From assembly GCF_029893965.1 (NCBI RefSeq), contig NZ_JARXXP010000037.1, positions 1-44,123 on the forward strand: a DNA stretch of 44,123 nt, in the 5' to 3' direction. This document shows positions 16,200 through 24,662 of the stretch, one piece after another. Source of the stretch: Paenibacillus sp. PastM-3. Lineage in GTDB: Bacteria; Bacillota; Bacilli; Paenibacillales; Paenibacillaceae. Each line of letters opens with the position of its first letter. The stretch's first letter is position 1. The notes beneath the pieces were generated by a model. It did not search any database. It was not told where the DNA came from and saw only the letters and a list, made by a program, of their open reading frames with translations. The translations under genes were made by a program, and so were the position numbers.

Positions 16200-17054
16200 A
16201 TGTTTTATCACATCAAGGAACTCCAGTACCGGGCGAAGCCTGAGCGACCTGATCCGGTGTACGCCCGTAAACTTCAGGAGGTGCTCGGCGGACAATACGG
16301 CGAAATGTCGGTTATGATGCAGTACCTGTTCCAGGGCTTTAACTGCCGGGCCGAACAGAAATACCGTGATATGCTGCTGGACATCGGAACCGAGGAAATC
16401 GGTCATGTCGAGATGTTGTGTACAATGATCGCCCAGCTGCTGGACGGCGCTCCGGCTGCCGAGCTGGACGCTGCTGCCCAGGACCCGCTGCTCGCAGCTG
16501 TGCTTGGCGGAACCAATCCGCAGCATTTAATCGTTTCCGGCATGGGTGCAGCTCCGACCGACAGTAACGGTTACCCTTGGAACAGTAAATATATTATCTC
16601 CAGCGGCAATTTGCTGGCGGATTTCCGGGCCAATCTTAACGCGGAGTCCCAAGGACTAGTCCAGGTAGTGCGGCTGTATGAACAGACGACAGACCCTGGC
16701 ATCCGCGATATGCTCTCCTTTATGATCTCCCGCGACATTCTGCACCAGAACCAGTGGAAGGCGGCAATCGCTGAAATTGAGCAGATGGAGGGGGTCATTA
16801 CCCCGGCCTCCTTCCCGCGTGAGCTGACGGTGGAGCCGGCGACCCGCCAATTCCTTAACCTCTCCGAAGGCGAGGAGAGCAGCGAGGGCAGCTGGGCCAG
16901 CGGTCCGCTGCCGGATGGAACCGGTCATTTCGAATATGTCTCGAAGCCGGTGCCGCAGGGCGGTGCGCCAACTCTGGCCCAGCCGGCAGATCATCAGCAT
17001 TCCACATTGGGCTCGGGCCCCTATATCGTCAATAAGGGAATGGAGAGCCTGTAA
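16200..17054 (+). CDS. Manganese catalase
   Basis: A 284-residue non-haem catalase that breaks down hydrogen peroxide at a dimanganese site. The ligands fall at the expected places: E35 (QYGEMSVMMQY), E66 and H69 (GTEEIGHVE), E149 (LNAESQG) and H182 (DILHQNQW). The C-terminal tail after about residue 220 is Ser/Gly/Pro-rich, as in YdbD and spore-coat CotJC-like proteins. AAGGAGGAGG directly precedes the start. It seems to be transcribed alone and ends in a terminator. It could protect vegetative cells or spores. Confidence 0.93.
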   Translation: MFYHIKELQYRAKPERPDPVYARKLQEVLGGQYGEMSVMMQYLFQGFNCRAEQKYRDMLLDIGTEEIGHVEMLCTMIAQLLDGAPAAELDAAAQDPLLAAVLGGTNPQHLIVSGMGAAPTDSNGYPWNSKYIISSGNLLADFRANLNAESQGLVQVVRLYEQTTDPGIRDMLSFMISRDILHQNQWKAAIAEIEQMEGVITPASFPRELTVEPATRQFLNLSEGEESSEGSWASGPLPDGTGHFEYVSKPVPQGGAPTLAQPADHQHSTLGSGPYIVNKGMESL

Positions 17055-17109
17055 ATTGTATCTCAAGGCTGTATAAGCCATCCTTTCTGCAGGACAGCAG
17101 TGCGCAGAC

Positions 17110-17160
17110 AGAAGGACCGTACTCCGCATCAATGGATGAGGGAGGCGGTTCTTCTTTTTT
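17110..17160 (+). terminator. Terminator after the manganese catalase gene
   Basis: AGAAGGACCG pairs with CGGTTCTTCT across a loop that itself can pair, followed by a run of Ts. Confidence 0.7.
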
Positions 17161-17259
17161 ACGGAAATAATATTTCTAAGGATATTTGGTAATTGTTCAC
17201 GAATATGAATTCATATACCAGTAATTATTATAGGAAGTAAATGAATTGGAGGGATGTTT

Positions 17260-17742
17260 ATGGTTTGGCCAACGCATATCGTTGCTGTTAGCGGAGTTGT
17301 TGAGAATGATGAGGGGCAGATCCTTTTGGTGAAGACCTATCGCGGCGGTTGGGTGTGTCCGGGAGGACAGGTAGAAATCGGCGAAAATCTGATTGAGGCC
17401 TTAATTAGGGAAATCAATGAGGAAAGCGGAATAGACGTAATTGTTACACAGCTATACGGAGTAGTCTCCAACACGGGCGTTCATAAATGGCATGACGGCG
17501 TGACCACTGTACCAACCAAAGTAATGCTGGATTTTATCTGTAATCCTGTCGGCGGGCAGCTGCGTACCTCTGACGAGACATCGGATTGCCGCTGGGTTGC
17601 AAGGGATCAGGTGCTTGAGCTGATTACAGCGCCCGCTATCCGCGCGCGTTATCAGGCCTATTTGGATTTTGACGGGAGAACGCAGTACATGGACTATGTG
17701 ACTAAACCTGATTTTGAAGTGAAACTAAGCAGAACCATTTAA
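17260..17742 (+). CDS. Nudix hydrolase
   Basis: A 160-residue Nudix protein that would cleave a nucleoside diphosphate linked to another group. The Nudix box GGQVEIGENLIEALIREINE... (about residues 37-59) is complete, including REINEESGID. The second ATG (17260) fits the GGAGGG ribosome site at 17248-17253 better than the ATG at 17254, which touches it. The substrate cannot be told from sequence. It precedes a decayed alpha/beta hydrolase gene. Confidence 0.9.
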   Translation: MVWPTHIVAVSGVVENDEGQILLVKTYRGGWVCPGGQVEIGENLIEALIREINEESGIDVIVTQLYGVVSNTGVHKWHDGVTTVPTKVMLDFICNPVGGQLRTSDETSDCRWVARDQVLELITAPAIRARYQAYLDFDGRTQYMDYVTKPDFEVKLSRTI

Positions 17743-17764
17743 CTCGTCTAATGAGGGGTGGCGT

Positions 17765-18180
17765 ATGGGATCCATCTTTAAAAGCAGTGTGGCCGAAGAA
17801 GAATACTATCGTTGCTACGATAAAAGCTTAGAGTGCTTTGAGCTGGCAGGAACGTCATGCTATATCGCGACAGCCTTCGGAGATACATATGTGACTTGTT
17901 TTGGTGACGCTCTGGAATGCAGCAGGGCAGACTTGGCAGGCCATTCGATGGGCGGGTTTTTAACCTTGAATTTTGCACTGGAATACCCGGAACGGGTGTC
18001 AAAGCTGCTGCTTTATGCTCCTGCCGGAGCGTTTCATAGAATGAGCCTGAAGTTTTTTGCCAAAATATCCTGCATGAGGCTCATTTGATTGCCGGGGCAA
18101 GCCATTCCCTGAAGATGGAACATGCGGATGCCGTGAACGAAGTATCCGTACTTTTTTTTTCAAAGGGAGCCAATGGATAG
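17765..18180 (+). pseudogene. Decayed alpha/beta hydrolase gene
   Basis: The first 107-codon frame holds the nucleophile elbow AGHSMGGFLTLNFALEYPERV (about residues 58-78) after a too-short N-terminus, where beta strands and an oxyanion loop are missing. After the stop at 18086-18088 another frame reads EAHLIAGASHSLKMEHADAVNE, which carries the C-terminal catalytic His pattern of the same family. The lid and the catalytic Asp region are lost. At least one internal deletion and one frameshift are needed, so no working hydrolase is made. Confidence 0.75.
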
Positions 18181-18319
18181 GGCGTAAGGGGCGGCTTCAG
18201 CATACTGCATAATAAACTCTAATGCATTCAGGTTGTCATGAAGGTGCCGGCAGGGTAATACATTAAAAAGAGCTTTTGAATGAGCCGGATTTCATATTAG
18301 GGAAACGGAGGGAGCTATT

Positions 18320-18697
18320 ATGGCGGTACAGACAGTAACAGGAATCAGTTCGGTACAGGCGCTTACGGCTTACGGGGACACACAGAGCGATGTCAGTTCC
18401 TTGGAGAAGCGGCGGGACCGGCTGATGATGGAGCTGGAAAAGCTGAATGCGGCGCAGGACGGCGGAGCAGGGGCTACCAGCCGCCGTGAACAGCTGCAGC
18501 GGCAAATCCGGGTGCTGGAGGCACAGCTTGCGCAAAAGGTCGGGAGCACCGCTTCCGCCGATGTGGTATCCCTTTTTCCCCAGAGCCAGGCTCCGCTCTC
18601 ACGGATGGATTGGAAGGGTGGCCTCAGAGGCATCGGCATGACGGATCCGCGGACGGCAACGGTAGACTCGGAGGGCCACTTTGACGCATTAATCTAA
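18320..18697 (+). CDS. Small FlxA-like coiled-coil protein
   Basis: A 125-residue protein with a coiled-coil centre (about residues 27-75) containing the Glu/Leu/Gln-rich repeat pattern of FlxA-like proteins. The ends are polar and low in structure. An ACGGAGGGAG ribosome site supports the start. No function can be given. A terminator follows directly. Confidence 0.7.
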   Translation: MAVQTVTGISSVQALTAYGDTQSDVSSLEKRRDRLMMELEKLNAAQDGGAGATSRREQLQRQIRVLEAQLAQKVGSTASADVVSLFPQSQAPLSRMDWKGGLRGIGMTDPRTATVDSEGHFDALI

Positions 18698-18713
18698 TAC
18701 CGGAGAACGAAAA

Positions 18714-18756
18714 GAAGGTGCAGATGGGCCCAGTGTAACTGGCCTTTTGCACCTTC
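18714..18756. terminator. Bidirectional hairpin between converging genes
   Basis: GAAGGTGCA pairs with TGCACCTTC, with an inner CCAGT/ACTGG stem. It lies between the ends of the coiled-coil gene and the opposing MFS gene and can serve both. Confidence 0.7.
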
Positions 18757-18762
18757 AATTGT

Positions 18763-20037
18763 CTAACGTCCGTGAAGCTCACTCTCTGCCACTTTCCGCA
18801 GGGATTTCGCGTATACCATCCCTACAGCAACTGCAAAACAGGTCAGAACGGCTGCGAAAATATACAGCTTCACGATACCGAACGTCTCAGCCGCCCAAGC
18901 CATCCCTAGCAGCGAGATGCAGAAGAACAGGTGAAGTACGGTCGCCTGGGCAGACAATACCTTGGGCAGCTGTGTGCTGTCCACGCTATGCTGAACAAGG
19001 GTCCGGCGGGTCACGATGCTCAGCTCGGCAAATGGCCCCATCACGAGGACAAGCGCAAGCGCAAGGATGAGATTGGTATTGACCGCATACAGGAAGGTAA
19101 GTAACCCATAGCCGGCCATTCCGATCAGCATATAACGCAGCAGACTGCTGCCGATTCTGCGTACTGCGGAGATGACCAGAAATCCTCCGCCGATGGTGCC
19201 GGCGAAATAGGCGGCATTAATGAAGCCCCACCATTCCTCGCCCTGTCCCAGTGCCTGCTGTACAAAAATCAGGGTAAACGCACCAACCCAGACAGAACCC
19301 CCGAGCATATCAATAGCATCAATGGCGGTAAGTGCCCTCAGGCTTGGCGTGCGCCAGATGATTTTCCAGCCTTCAGACAGTACAGCACGTCTAGAGGGAA
19401 GGGGAGGATCTGATTCAGCATGAACTGCTGAACCTTCGCCTGCCGGCCTGGACGCCTGCGGCTCTTTGACCTGCAGAGTCAGCAGGGCGGCGAGAGCGTA
19501 GATGACCGCCGTTAGCAGCAGGGTATAGGAAGTGCCGATCCAGACGATGATCAGGCCGCTCAGCCCCCAGCCGGCAAACTGTACGATCTGATCACTGACT
19601 GACAGCAGGCCGTTGGCCCGGAGCAGCCCTTCCCGGGAGGCAGTCAGCCGCGGTACGAGTGCATTGCGCGCCGGCACGGTCCAGCCGTCCAGAAAGGACA
19701 TGGCGAAGATCAGAACGAACACGATGGCCAGCGAAGCATGGCTGCCCTGTGTCCCAAGGTACACCGCCATTGCGGCAAAGAACAGAAATTGGCCGGCTTG
19801 TGACAGTAAAAGCAGGCGGGACAGCCTGAACCGCTCGATCAGCAGCGGCGCAAGCAGGCCGCTCAGCATTTGCGAAAGGGAACGGAAGAGGGGTACCAGT
19901 GTCGCCGAGATCAGGCTGCCGGTATGATCCAGCACCAGCACGGTTAAAGCCATAATGTAAAGGACATCGGCCGCATTTGCTGCGGATTGTGTCCCCCATA
20001 AAAAGTAAAAGGATTTGCTTAGGCGTGTTCTAGTCAT
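18763..20037 (-). CDS. MFS transporter, macrolide-efflux-like
   Basis: A 424-residue major facilitator with about 12 membrane helices. The N-terminal FYFLWGTQSAANAADVLYI and the loop FAMSFLDGWTVPARNALVPR (about residues 112-131) are typical of the multidrug/macrolide (MefA-like) branch. It would export a small molecule by proton antiport; the substrate is unknown. I chose the ATG at 20037 because GGAG stands 6 bases upstream. It follows the Nudix gene closely (about 36 bases) on the same strand, so both are probably on one transcript. Confidence 0.88.
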   Translation of the reverse strand: MTRTRLSKSFYFLWGTQSAANAADVLYIMALTVLVLDHTGSLISATLVPLFRSLSQMLSGLLAPLLIERFRLSRLLLLSQAGQFLFFAAMAVYLGTQGSHASLAIVFVLIFAMSFLDGWTVPARNALVPRLTASREGLLRANGLLSVSDQIVQFAGWGLSGLIIVWIGTSYTLLLTAVIYALAALLTLQVKEPQASRPAGEGSAVHAESDPPLPSRRAVLSEGWKIIWRTPSLRALTAIDAIDMLGGSVWVGAFTLIFVQQALGQGEEWWGFINAAYFAGTIGGGFLVISAVRRIGSSLLRYMLIGMAGYGLLTFLYAVNTNLILALALVLVMGPFAELSIVTRRTLVQHSVDSTQLPKVLSAQATVLHLFFCISLLGMAWAAETFGIVKLYIFAAVLTCFAVAVGMVYAKSLRKVAESELHGR

Positions 20038-20073
20038 AACAATCTCCATGATTCAGGATGTGATTTGGTATAA

Positions 20074-20697
20074 TTAAGTAAATGCAGCCGCAATGCCTGC
20101 AATAATCTTCAAATAATAGGACTGCTCATGCGGTACAAAGCTGCCGGTCCCGACTTCCTCATCAATCGTTATGCATCTGTCTCCTTCGACACGGAAGCCG
20201 CGGATCCGGATGGAAGAGAGCTTGCCCTCCCACAGGCTGCGGAAATCATCAAAACTGGCAGTAACAAGGCCTGCTACTTCCTCGGGCTGCAGATGAAAGG
20301 CCTCCAGCGGCAAGGAGGTTTCGTGCAGGAAGACATTAGCCCGTTCGCGGTCCAGGAAGCCTGCAGTATCCATGGTATACGGAATAATGCCCAGCGGATG
20401 CAAGGCGGTAAAAGGTACAGTGATTCCCAGCTCCTCCTCAAGCTCCCGCAGTCCATCCTCGGTCGTTTCATGGGAGAGCAGATGCCCGGCTGCCGTAATA
20501 TCCAGCAGACCGGCGTAATCGCGTTTCTGCCGGCTGCGCAGCTGGAGCCAGATGGACAAGCCCGCACCGGGGTCACGGCTGACCAGCCAGCAGTGAAAGG
20601 TCTCATGCCACAGCCCCAGCCGGTGCACTTCACCGCGGGGAGCCGTTCCGGTAATATTTCCGTGTTCATCAAACGTAGTCAGTAATTCGTCGTTCAT
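20074..20697 (-). CDS. Nudix hydrolase, isopentenyl-diphosphate-isomerase-like group
   Basis: A 207-residue Nudix protein. The start (TTFDEHGNITGTAPRGEVHRLGLWHET) is that of the YfcD/IDI-like group. The box GHLLSHETTEDGLRELEEELGI (about residues 71-92) is complete. It is longer than simple MutT proteins. AAAGGGG precedes the ATG. It is the first gene of a unit with the MFS transporter; why the two belong together is not evident. Confidence 0.9.
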   Translation of the reverse strand: MNDELLTTFDEHGNITGTAPRGEVHRLGLWHETFHCWLVSRDPGAGLSIWLQLRSRQKRDYAGLLDITAAGHLLSHETTEDGLRELEEELGITVPFTALHPLGIIPYTMDTAGFLDRERANVFLHETSLPLEAFHLQPEEVAGLVTASFDDFRSLWEGKLSSIRIRGFRVEGDRCITIDEEVGTGSFVPHEQSYYLKIIAGIAAAFT

Positions 20698-20853
20698 GTG
20701 CCGTACCCCTTTGGATCATTTTTACAACCTGATGTTCATCGGCTTAATATAGCACAGCCTTTGTTACACAGGCAATGCTTAGCCGGAGGGTCGCAGCGTT
20801 ATGCCCAGATAGCTACCTGAAATTCTGTTACAAAAAATCAGGGAGGTATGAAA

Positions 20854-21942
20854 ATGAATACATTTATGAGTTCACGCTTAGGGAAGCTTATTATTGCGGC
20901 GGCTATTATGTGCGCAGCCTTTTTTACCGGCAGCGGTTCAGCCCTTGTTCATGCGGATTCTCCAGTTACTTCAACCGCTATTTACAAAGCCTACCTGGAT
21001 GTGAATATTGTAGTTGAGGCCGAGAAAAATGGGCTAACCCGCACTGTAGCAGACTATCTGGCCCTGCCGGCCAACCCGCTGGATGTGAAAGCAGCTGTAA
21101 TCAATGCTTTATATTCGGATCTGGCCTGGTCGGACAGGGAGCATGCTGAGGAATACGCGCAGCTGGTGTACGGTAAATCAACTGCATCACTGGATATGTC
21201 CGCTCTGAGTGCGCAGGAGATGTTCGTGATTGGCTACCTGAAGGTGCTGGATCACTACATGGAGCCGGATATTACCTGGATTACTGCAGCGCAGAAGGCA
21301 TTGCCGGACAGCCAGACGGCTGCCCTGATCCAGGCACTTGCCGCCGCACAGCATAATATGGACTGCAGCTGGGTAATCACGGAACAGGTGCTTGACAATA
21401 CGAAGCTAACCAAAGATATGCGACCGGATGCAGTGGATATTATCACTGACTATATGTCGCTGTATAAGGGCAGTTCGTGCCAGTCTGACGGAGAGGGGAC
21501 AACAAGGAGTGCCCTGACGGATGCAATCCTGGAGGATGGGGTCGTGCTGACGGTTGGAGACTCTGTTGTACTGGCGAGAGACCGGCTTACCCGGGTCGAT
21601 GAAGACAATTATAAGGTTGAGCCCTACATCCGTAACGGGCGGACGATGGTGCCGCTGAAGTTCATCTCTGCGAATTTTGGTGCCAATATAGCGGTCGACC
21701 TCAAGAAGCTGGAAGCGACAATATTATATGTGAATCAGAAGACAGTAATTCCTAATGCTGAAATCTTGTATGGCCGGACCTTTGTTCCATTAAGAGCGGT
21801 AGTGAATGCTTTGAACAAGCAGGTTTATTACGACAAAGGCCTGATCATTATTACTGATAAAATTACAATTAACCCGCAGGACAATCAGAGTATAGAGGCA
21901 GTGGAGCATATCAGACGTGTGCTGAAGCTGCTGCAGAGCTAG
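20854..21942 (+). CDS. Secreted protein with copper-amine-oxidase-like stalk domain
   Basis: A 362-residue secreted protein with a signal peptide (about residues 1-35, ending VHA-DS). Residues about 40-215 are an alpha-helical region I do not recognise. Residues about 225-345 form the copper amine oxidase N-terminal-like domain common in Paenibacillus surface proteins (GRTMVPLKFISANFGA, GRTFVPLRAVVNAL). These domains are thought to be adhesive or structural; no oxidase centre is present. The ATG at 20854 is best spaced from GGGAGG at 20841-20846. Confidence 0.85.
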   Translation: MNTFMSSRLGKLIIAAAIMCAAFFTGSGSALVHADSPVTSTAIYKAYLDVNIVVEAEKNGLTRTVADYLALPANPLDVKAAVINALYSDLAWSDREHAEEYAQLVYGKSTASLDMSALSAQEMFVIGYLKVLDHYMEPDITWITAAQKALPDSQTAALIQALAAAQHNMDCSWVITEQVLDNTKLTKDMRPDAVDIITDYMSLYKGSSCQSDGEGTTRSALTDAILEDGVVLTVGDSVVLARDRLTRVDEDNYKVEPYIRNGRTMVPLKFISANFGANIAVDLKKLEATILYVNQKTVIPNAEILYGRTFVPLRAVVNALNKQVYYDKGLIIITDKITINPQDNQSIEAVEHIRRVLKLLQS

Positions 21943-21962
21943 AATCAGATGAGGAAAACCAA

Positions 21963-21991
21963 ACACCCGCATGCCACAGGCATGCGGGTGT
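21963..21991. terminator. Bidirectional terminator between stalk-domain gene and kduD
   Basis: ACACCCGCATGCC and GGCATGCGGGTGT form a perfect 13-bp stem with a three-base loop. On the minus strand T-rich sequence follows, so it can end the kdu operon as well. Confidence 0.85.
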
Positions 21992-22036
21992 AAGTGTATG
22001 TGAGAAAGCTCCTTCATCCGGAGGAAGGAAGAGTTA

Positions 22037-22792
22037 TTATCTGGCCAGCCATCCGCCGTCAACAGCCAGGATATGGCCGTTCAGGTAGTCGGATGCAGCC
22101 GAAGCCAGGAATACTGCAGGACCTTTAACGTCTTCAGCAGTTCCCCAACGGCCTGCAGGGATACGCTCAAGGATGGAATCGGAGCGGTTCTGGTCCGCAC
22201 GGATTGGTGCAGTATTTTCAGTAGCCATGTAACCAGGAGCAATAGCGTTAACGTTCAGGCCGTATTGAGCCCATTCGTTAGCGAAGGCTTTGGTCAAGCC
22301 GGCAACAGCATGCTTACTTGCTGTGTAACCTGGAACGTTGATACCGCCCTGATAGGACAGCATCGAGCAGATGTTGATGATCTTGCCGGTTCCTCTTTCC
22401 AGGAAGTGACGGCCGGCGATCTGGGACAGCAGGAATACAGTGTTCTGATTGAGGTTGATTACGTCGAACCAGTCTTTTTCACTGTGGTCCTTGGCTGGAG
22501 TACGGCGGATCATGCCTGCGCAGTTAACGAGGATATCCACTTTGCCGGTCAGTTCCAGAGCCTGGTCAAATGTAGCCTGCAGCTTGGTGTGGTCACTCAG
22601 GTCAGCGGAGATGCTCAGGGCTTTAACGCCAAAAGCTTCACAGCCAGCTACTGTTTCATTACTCTCATTGAGGGAGACGGAGACTACATCTGCACCTGCT
22701 TCAGCAAAAGCCAGGGCAATCCCTTGACCCAGACCTTGTGCCGCTCCGGTTACGATTGCTGTTTTGCCTGCAAGACTGAATAATGATGACAT
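22037..22792 (-). CDS. kduD: 2-dehydro-3-deoxy-D-gluconate 5-dehydrogenase KduD
   Basis: A 251-residue short-chain dehydrogenase. Known KduD enzymes reduce 2,5-diketo-3-deoxygluconate (DKII) to 2-keto-3-deoxygluconate in pectin breakdown. The cofactor motif is TGAAQGLG (residues 15-22), the NCAGMIRR motif follows, and the catalytic pair is Y156 and K160 (GYTASK). The C-terminus ILAVDGGWLAR is characteristic. It is the last gene of the kduI-deoR-kduD unit and has an AAAGGAG ribosome site. Confidence 0.92.
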   Translation of the reverse strand: MSSLFSLAGKTAIVTGAAQGLGQGIALAFAEAGADVVSVSLNESNETVAGCEAFGVKALSISADLSDHTKLQATFDQALELTGKVDILVNCAGMIRRTPAKDHSEKDWFDVINLNQNTVFLLSQIAGRHFLERGTGKIINICSMLSYQGGINVPGYTASKHAVAGLTKAFANEWAQYGLNVNAIAPGYMATENTAPIRADQNRSDSILERIPAGRWGTAEDVKGPAVFLASAASDYLNGHILAVDGGWLAR

Positions 22793-22851
22793 AATATAAT
22801 TAGCTCCTTTAAATTAGGGAATGGTGTAGATTTCGGTTTTTATCCGGCTGC

Positions 22852-23607
22852 TTAGCCGACTTCAATAGTGATGCCTGACTTACGGAATTGCTCCGCCGTT
22901 TCAGGGGACAGGCCGCTGTCTGTCAGCAGCACATCGACATCCTGCAATGAAGCGAAGGTGCGCAGCGCTGTCTGTCCAAACTTGTGATGGTCACAGGCAG
23001 CAAACACCTTGCGGGCTGTGGATACAAGCGCCTGCTTGAAGTCAATTAAGTCACCGGTGTAGATAGACAGTCCGTGCTCGATATGCACGGCTGTAGCCGA
23101 CAGGAATGCTTTTTGTATGTTTAGTTTTTGCACGTAGGCGACGGCTTCAGGACCGGCCAGCATATTGCGGACCCGGTAGCCACCGGGAACGACCAGACGA
23201 ATGTTGTCTTTTGGAACCAGCTCGCTGATGATGTACACATCATTAGTAACCACTGTCAGAGACATATTGTCCAGCCGCCGGGCAATCTCCAGCGTCGTGC
23301 TTCCGCCGTCCAGTGCAATGATGTCATCCTTATTGATGTGGGAAATGGCCCGCAGCGCAATCTCCGTTTTCTCGTCTGAATATTTATCCAGCGGGTTCTT
23401 TACGGGGAGGATGCCGAACTGATCGCTCTGGGCTAGTACGGCTCCGCCGTGCACCCGTACAATCAATCCCTGCTCCTCCAGCTTGCTGAGATCCTCGCGG
23501 ATTGTTTTTCCGCTGACCTGCAGCCTGTCGCTGAGCTCATTTACCGTTACATCCTTCTGGTTCAGCATAACTTCCATAATCATCTCGTGTCGCCGTATCG
23601 GGTTCAT
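22852..23607 (-). CDS. DeoR-family regulator of the kdu operon
   Basis: A 251-residue repressor of the DeoR/GlpR family. The helix-turn-helix is at about residues 6-58 (MLNQKDVTVNELSDRLQVSGKTIREDLSKLE). A sugar-phosphate-sensing domain follows (DIIALDGGSTTLEIARRL, LTVVTNDVYI, KAFLSATAVHIEHG). It lies between kduI and kduD on the same strand, so it most likely controls this operon in answer to a uronate breakdown intermediate. A tandem AT-rich repeat upstream of kduI may be its operator. Confidence 0.92.
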   Translation of the reverse strand: MNPIRRHEMIMEVMLNQKDVTVNELSDRLQVSGKTIREDLSKLEEQGLIVRVHGGAVLAQSDQFGILPVKNPLDKYSDEKTEIALRAISHINKDDIIALDGGSTTLEIARRLDNMSLTVVTNDVYIISELVPKDNIRLVVPGGYRVRNMLAGPEAVAYVQKLNIQKAFLSATAVHIEHGLSIYTGDLIDFKQALVSTARKVFAACDHHKFGQTALRTFASLQDVDVLLTDSGLSPETAEQFRKSGITIEVG

Positions 23608-23641
23608 CCGCCTGCCTCGTCTTTCCGTAGTTGGTTTTCTT

Positions 23642-24475
23642 CTATTTTAATTCCTTCATGCCTACGGGGTCCATATCATCGTAACGTTTGTTGTCACCGG
23701 CCATACTCCAGATGAAAGTATAGTTGTGTGTACCTACGCCGCTGTGAATCGACCAGCTTGGGGAAATGACAGCCTGCTCATTGTGCATTACGATATGGCG
23801 GGTTTCAGTCGGCTCACCCATCAGGTGGAACACGATGGAATCATCCGGCAGATCGAAGTAGAAGTAGGCTTCCATCCGGCGCGGGTGAGTGTGGGACGGC
23901 ATTGTATTCCACATGCTGCCCGGTTTGAGCTGCGTCATACCCATTACCAGCTGAGCGCTCTGGACGCCGTTAGTATGGATGAAACGGTGAATGGTGCGTT
24001 CGTTGGAATTTTCCAGACCGCCGAGTGCGCCGGATTCGGATTCTTCCAGAGTAGTCTTGGTAGTAGGGTAGGACTGGTGTGCCGGAGCGGAGTTCAGATA
24101 GAACTTGGCAGGCTTGGCGCTGTCAGCGCTTTTGAATACAACATCCTTCGCGCCTTGTCCCACATACAGACACTCTTTGAAACCGATCTCATATTCAGTA
24201 CCGTCTACAACGATCGAACCCTGGCCGCCGACATTGATAACACCCAGCTCGCGGCGCTCCAGGAAGTAAGTTACCCCAAGCTCCTTCAAGTCAGTGGTGA
24301 GTACCACATCTTCATTTACCGGATTGGCACCGCCCACGATCATGCGGTCTTCGTGAGTCAGAACAAGCTTCAGCTCATCCGGAGCAAAAATAACCGGGAT
24401 GTGGAACTCTTTGCGCAGGCGCTCTGTGTCAAACTGCTTTACTTCATTCGGGTGTGATGCAAAACGTCTTTCCAT
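23642..24475 (-). CDS. kduI: 5-keto-4-deoxyuronate isomerase KduI
   Basis: A 277-residue cupin isomerase that converts 4-deoxy-L-threo-5-hexosulose uronate to 2,5-diketo-3-deoxygluconate. The metal ligands are H195, H197, E202 (HTHPRRME) and H244 (SIHSGVG), and VSYFLERRELGVIN-like text (TYFLERRELGVIN) is present. I chose the ATG at 24475 because GAAGGGG lies upstream and the length then equals known KduI; the longer frame to 24544 passes through the promoter. It heads the operon with the DeoR gene and kduD. Confidence 0.94.
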   Translation of the reverse strand: MERRFASHPNEVKQFDTERLRKEFHIPVIFAPDELKLVLTHEDRMIVGGANPVNEDVVLTTDLKELGVTYFLERRELGVINVGGQGSIVVDGTEYEIGFKECLYVGQGAKDVVFKSADSAKPAKFYLNSAPAHQSYPTTKTTLEESESGALGGLENSNERTIHRFIHTNGVQSAQLVMGMTQLKPGSMWNTMPSHTHPRRMEAYFYFDLPDDSIVFHLMGEPTETRHIVMHNEQAVISPSWSIHSGVGTHNYTFIWSMAGDNKRYDDMDPVGMKELK

Positions 24476-24522
24476 TACGTATTCAATCCCCTTCGCTGAC
24501 GTATTTTCGTTCGTATAGGTAC

Positions 24523-24551
24523 AATTTAATCCATTTACGTTCATTTGGCAA
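24523..24551 (-). promoter_or_regulatory. Promoter of the kdu operon
   Basis: TTGCCA (24551-24546), a 17-base spacer and TAAATT (24528-24523) on the minus strand, about 50 bases before the kduI ATG. Confidence 0.65.
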
Positions 24552-24564
24552 GAGATAATCTTTT

Positions 24565-24592
24565 TTAGTCTGTTTATTTTAGTTTATTTATT
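24565..24592. repeat. Tandem 14-bp direct repeat, candidate DeoR operator
   Basis: TTAGTCTGTTTATT is followed at once by TTAGTTTATTTATT (12 of 14 identical). AT-rich direct repeats are usual for DeoR-family sites. The repeat stands between the kduI promoter and the divergent gene, so it could control both. Confidence 0.55.
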
Positions 24593-24662
24593 GCTTTTTG
24601 TGATTGCCATATGAATGGAAAGCGTGCACAATAGGATGGAAATAATACCCTGGGAGGGGAAA

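Noticed and set aside
22073..22783. 236-codon plus-strand ORF opposite kduD
   Set aside because: Shadow of kduD; codon pattern and motifs belong to the minus strand.
24473..24540. LacI-type TTTACGT sites near kduI
   Set aside because: ATTTACGTTC and ATTACGTATT share only the core with TTTACGTAAA and lie in the leader and promoter of a DeoR-controlled operon.
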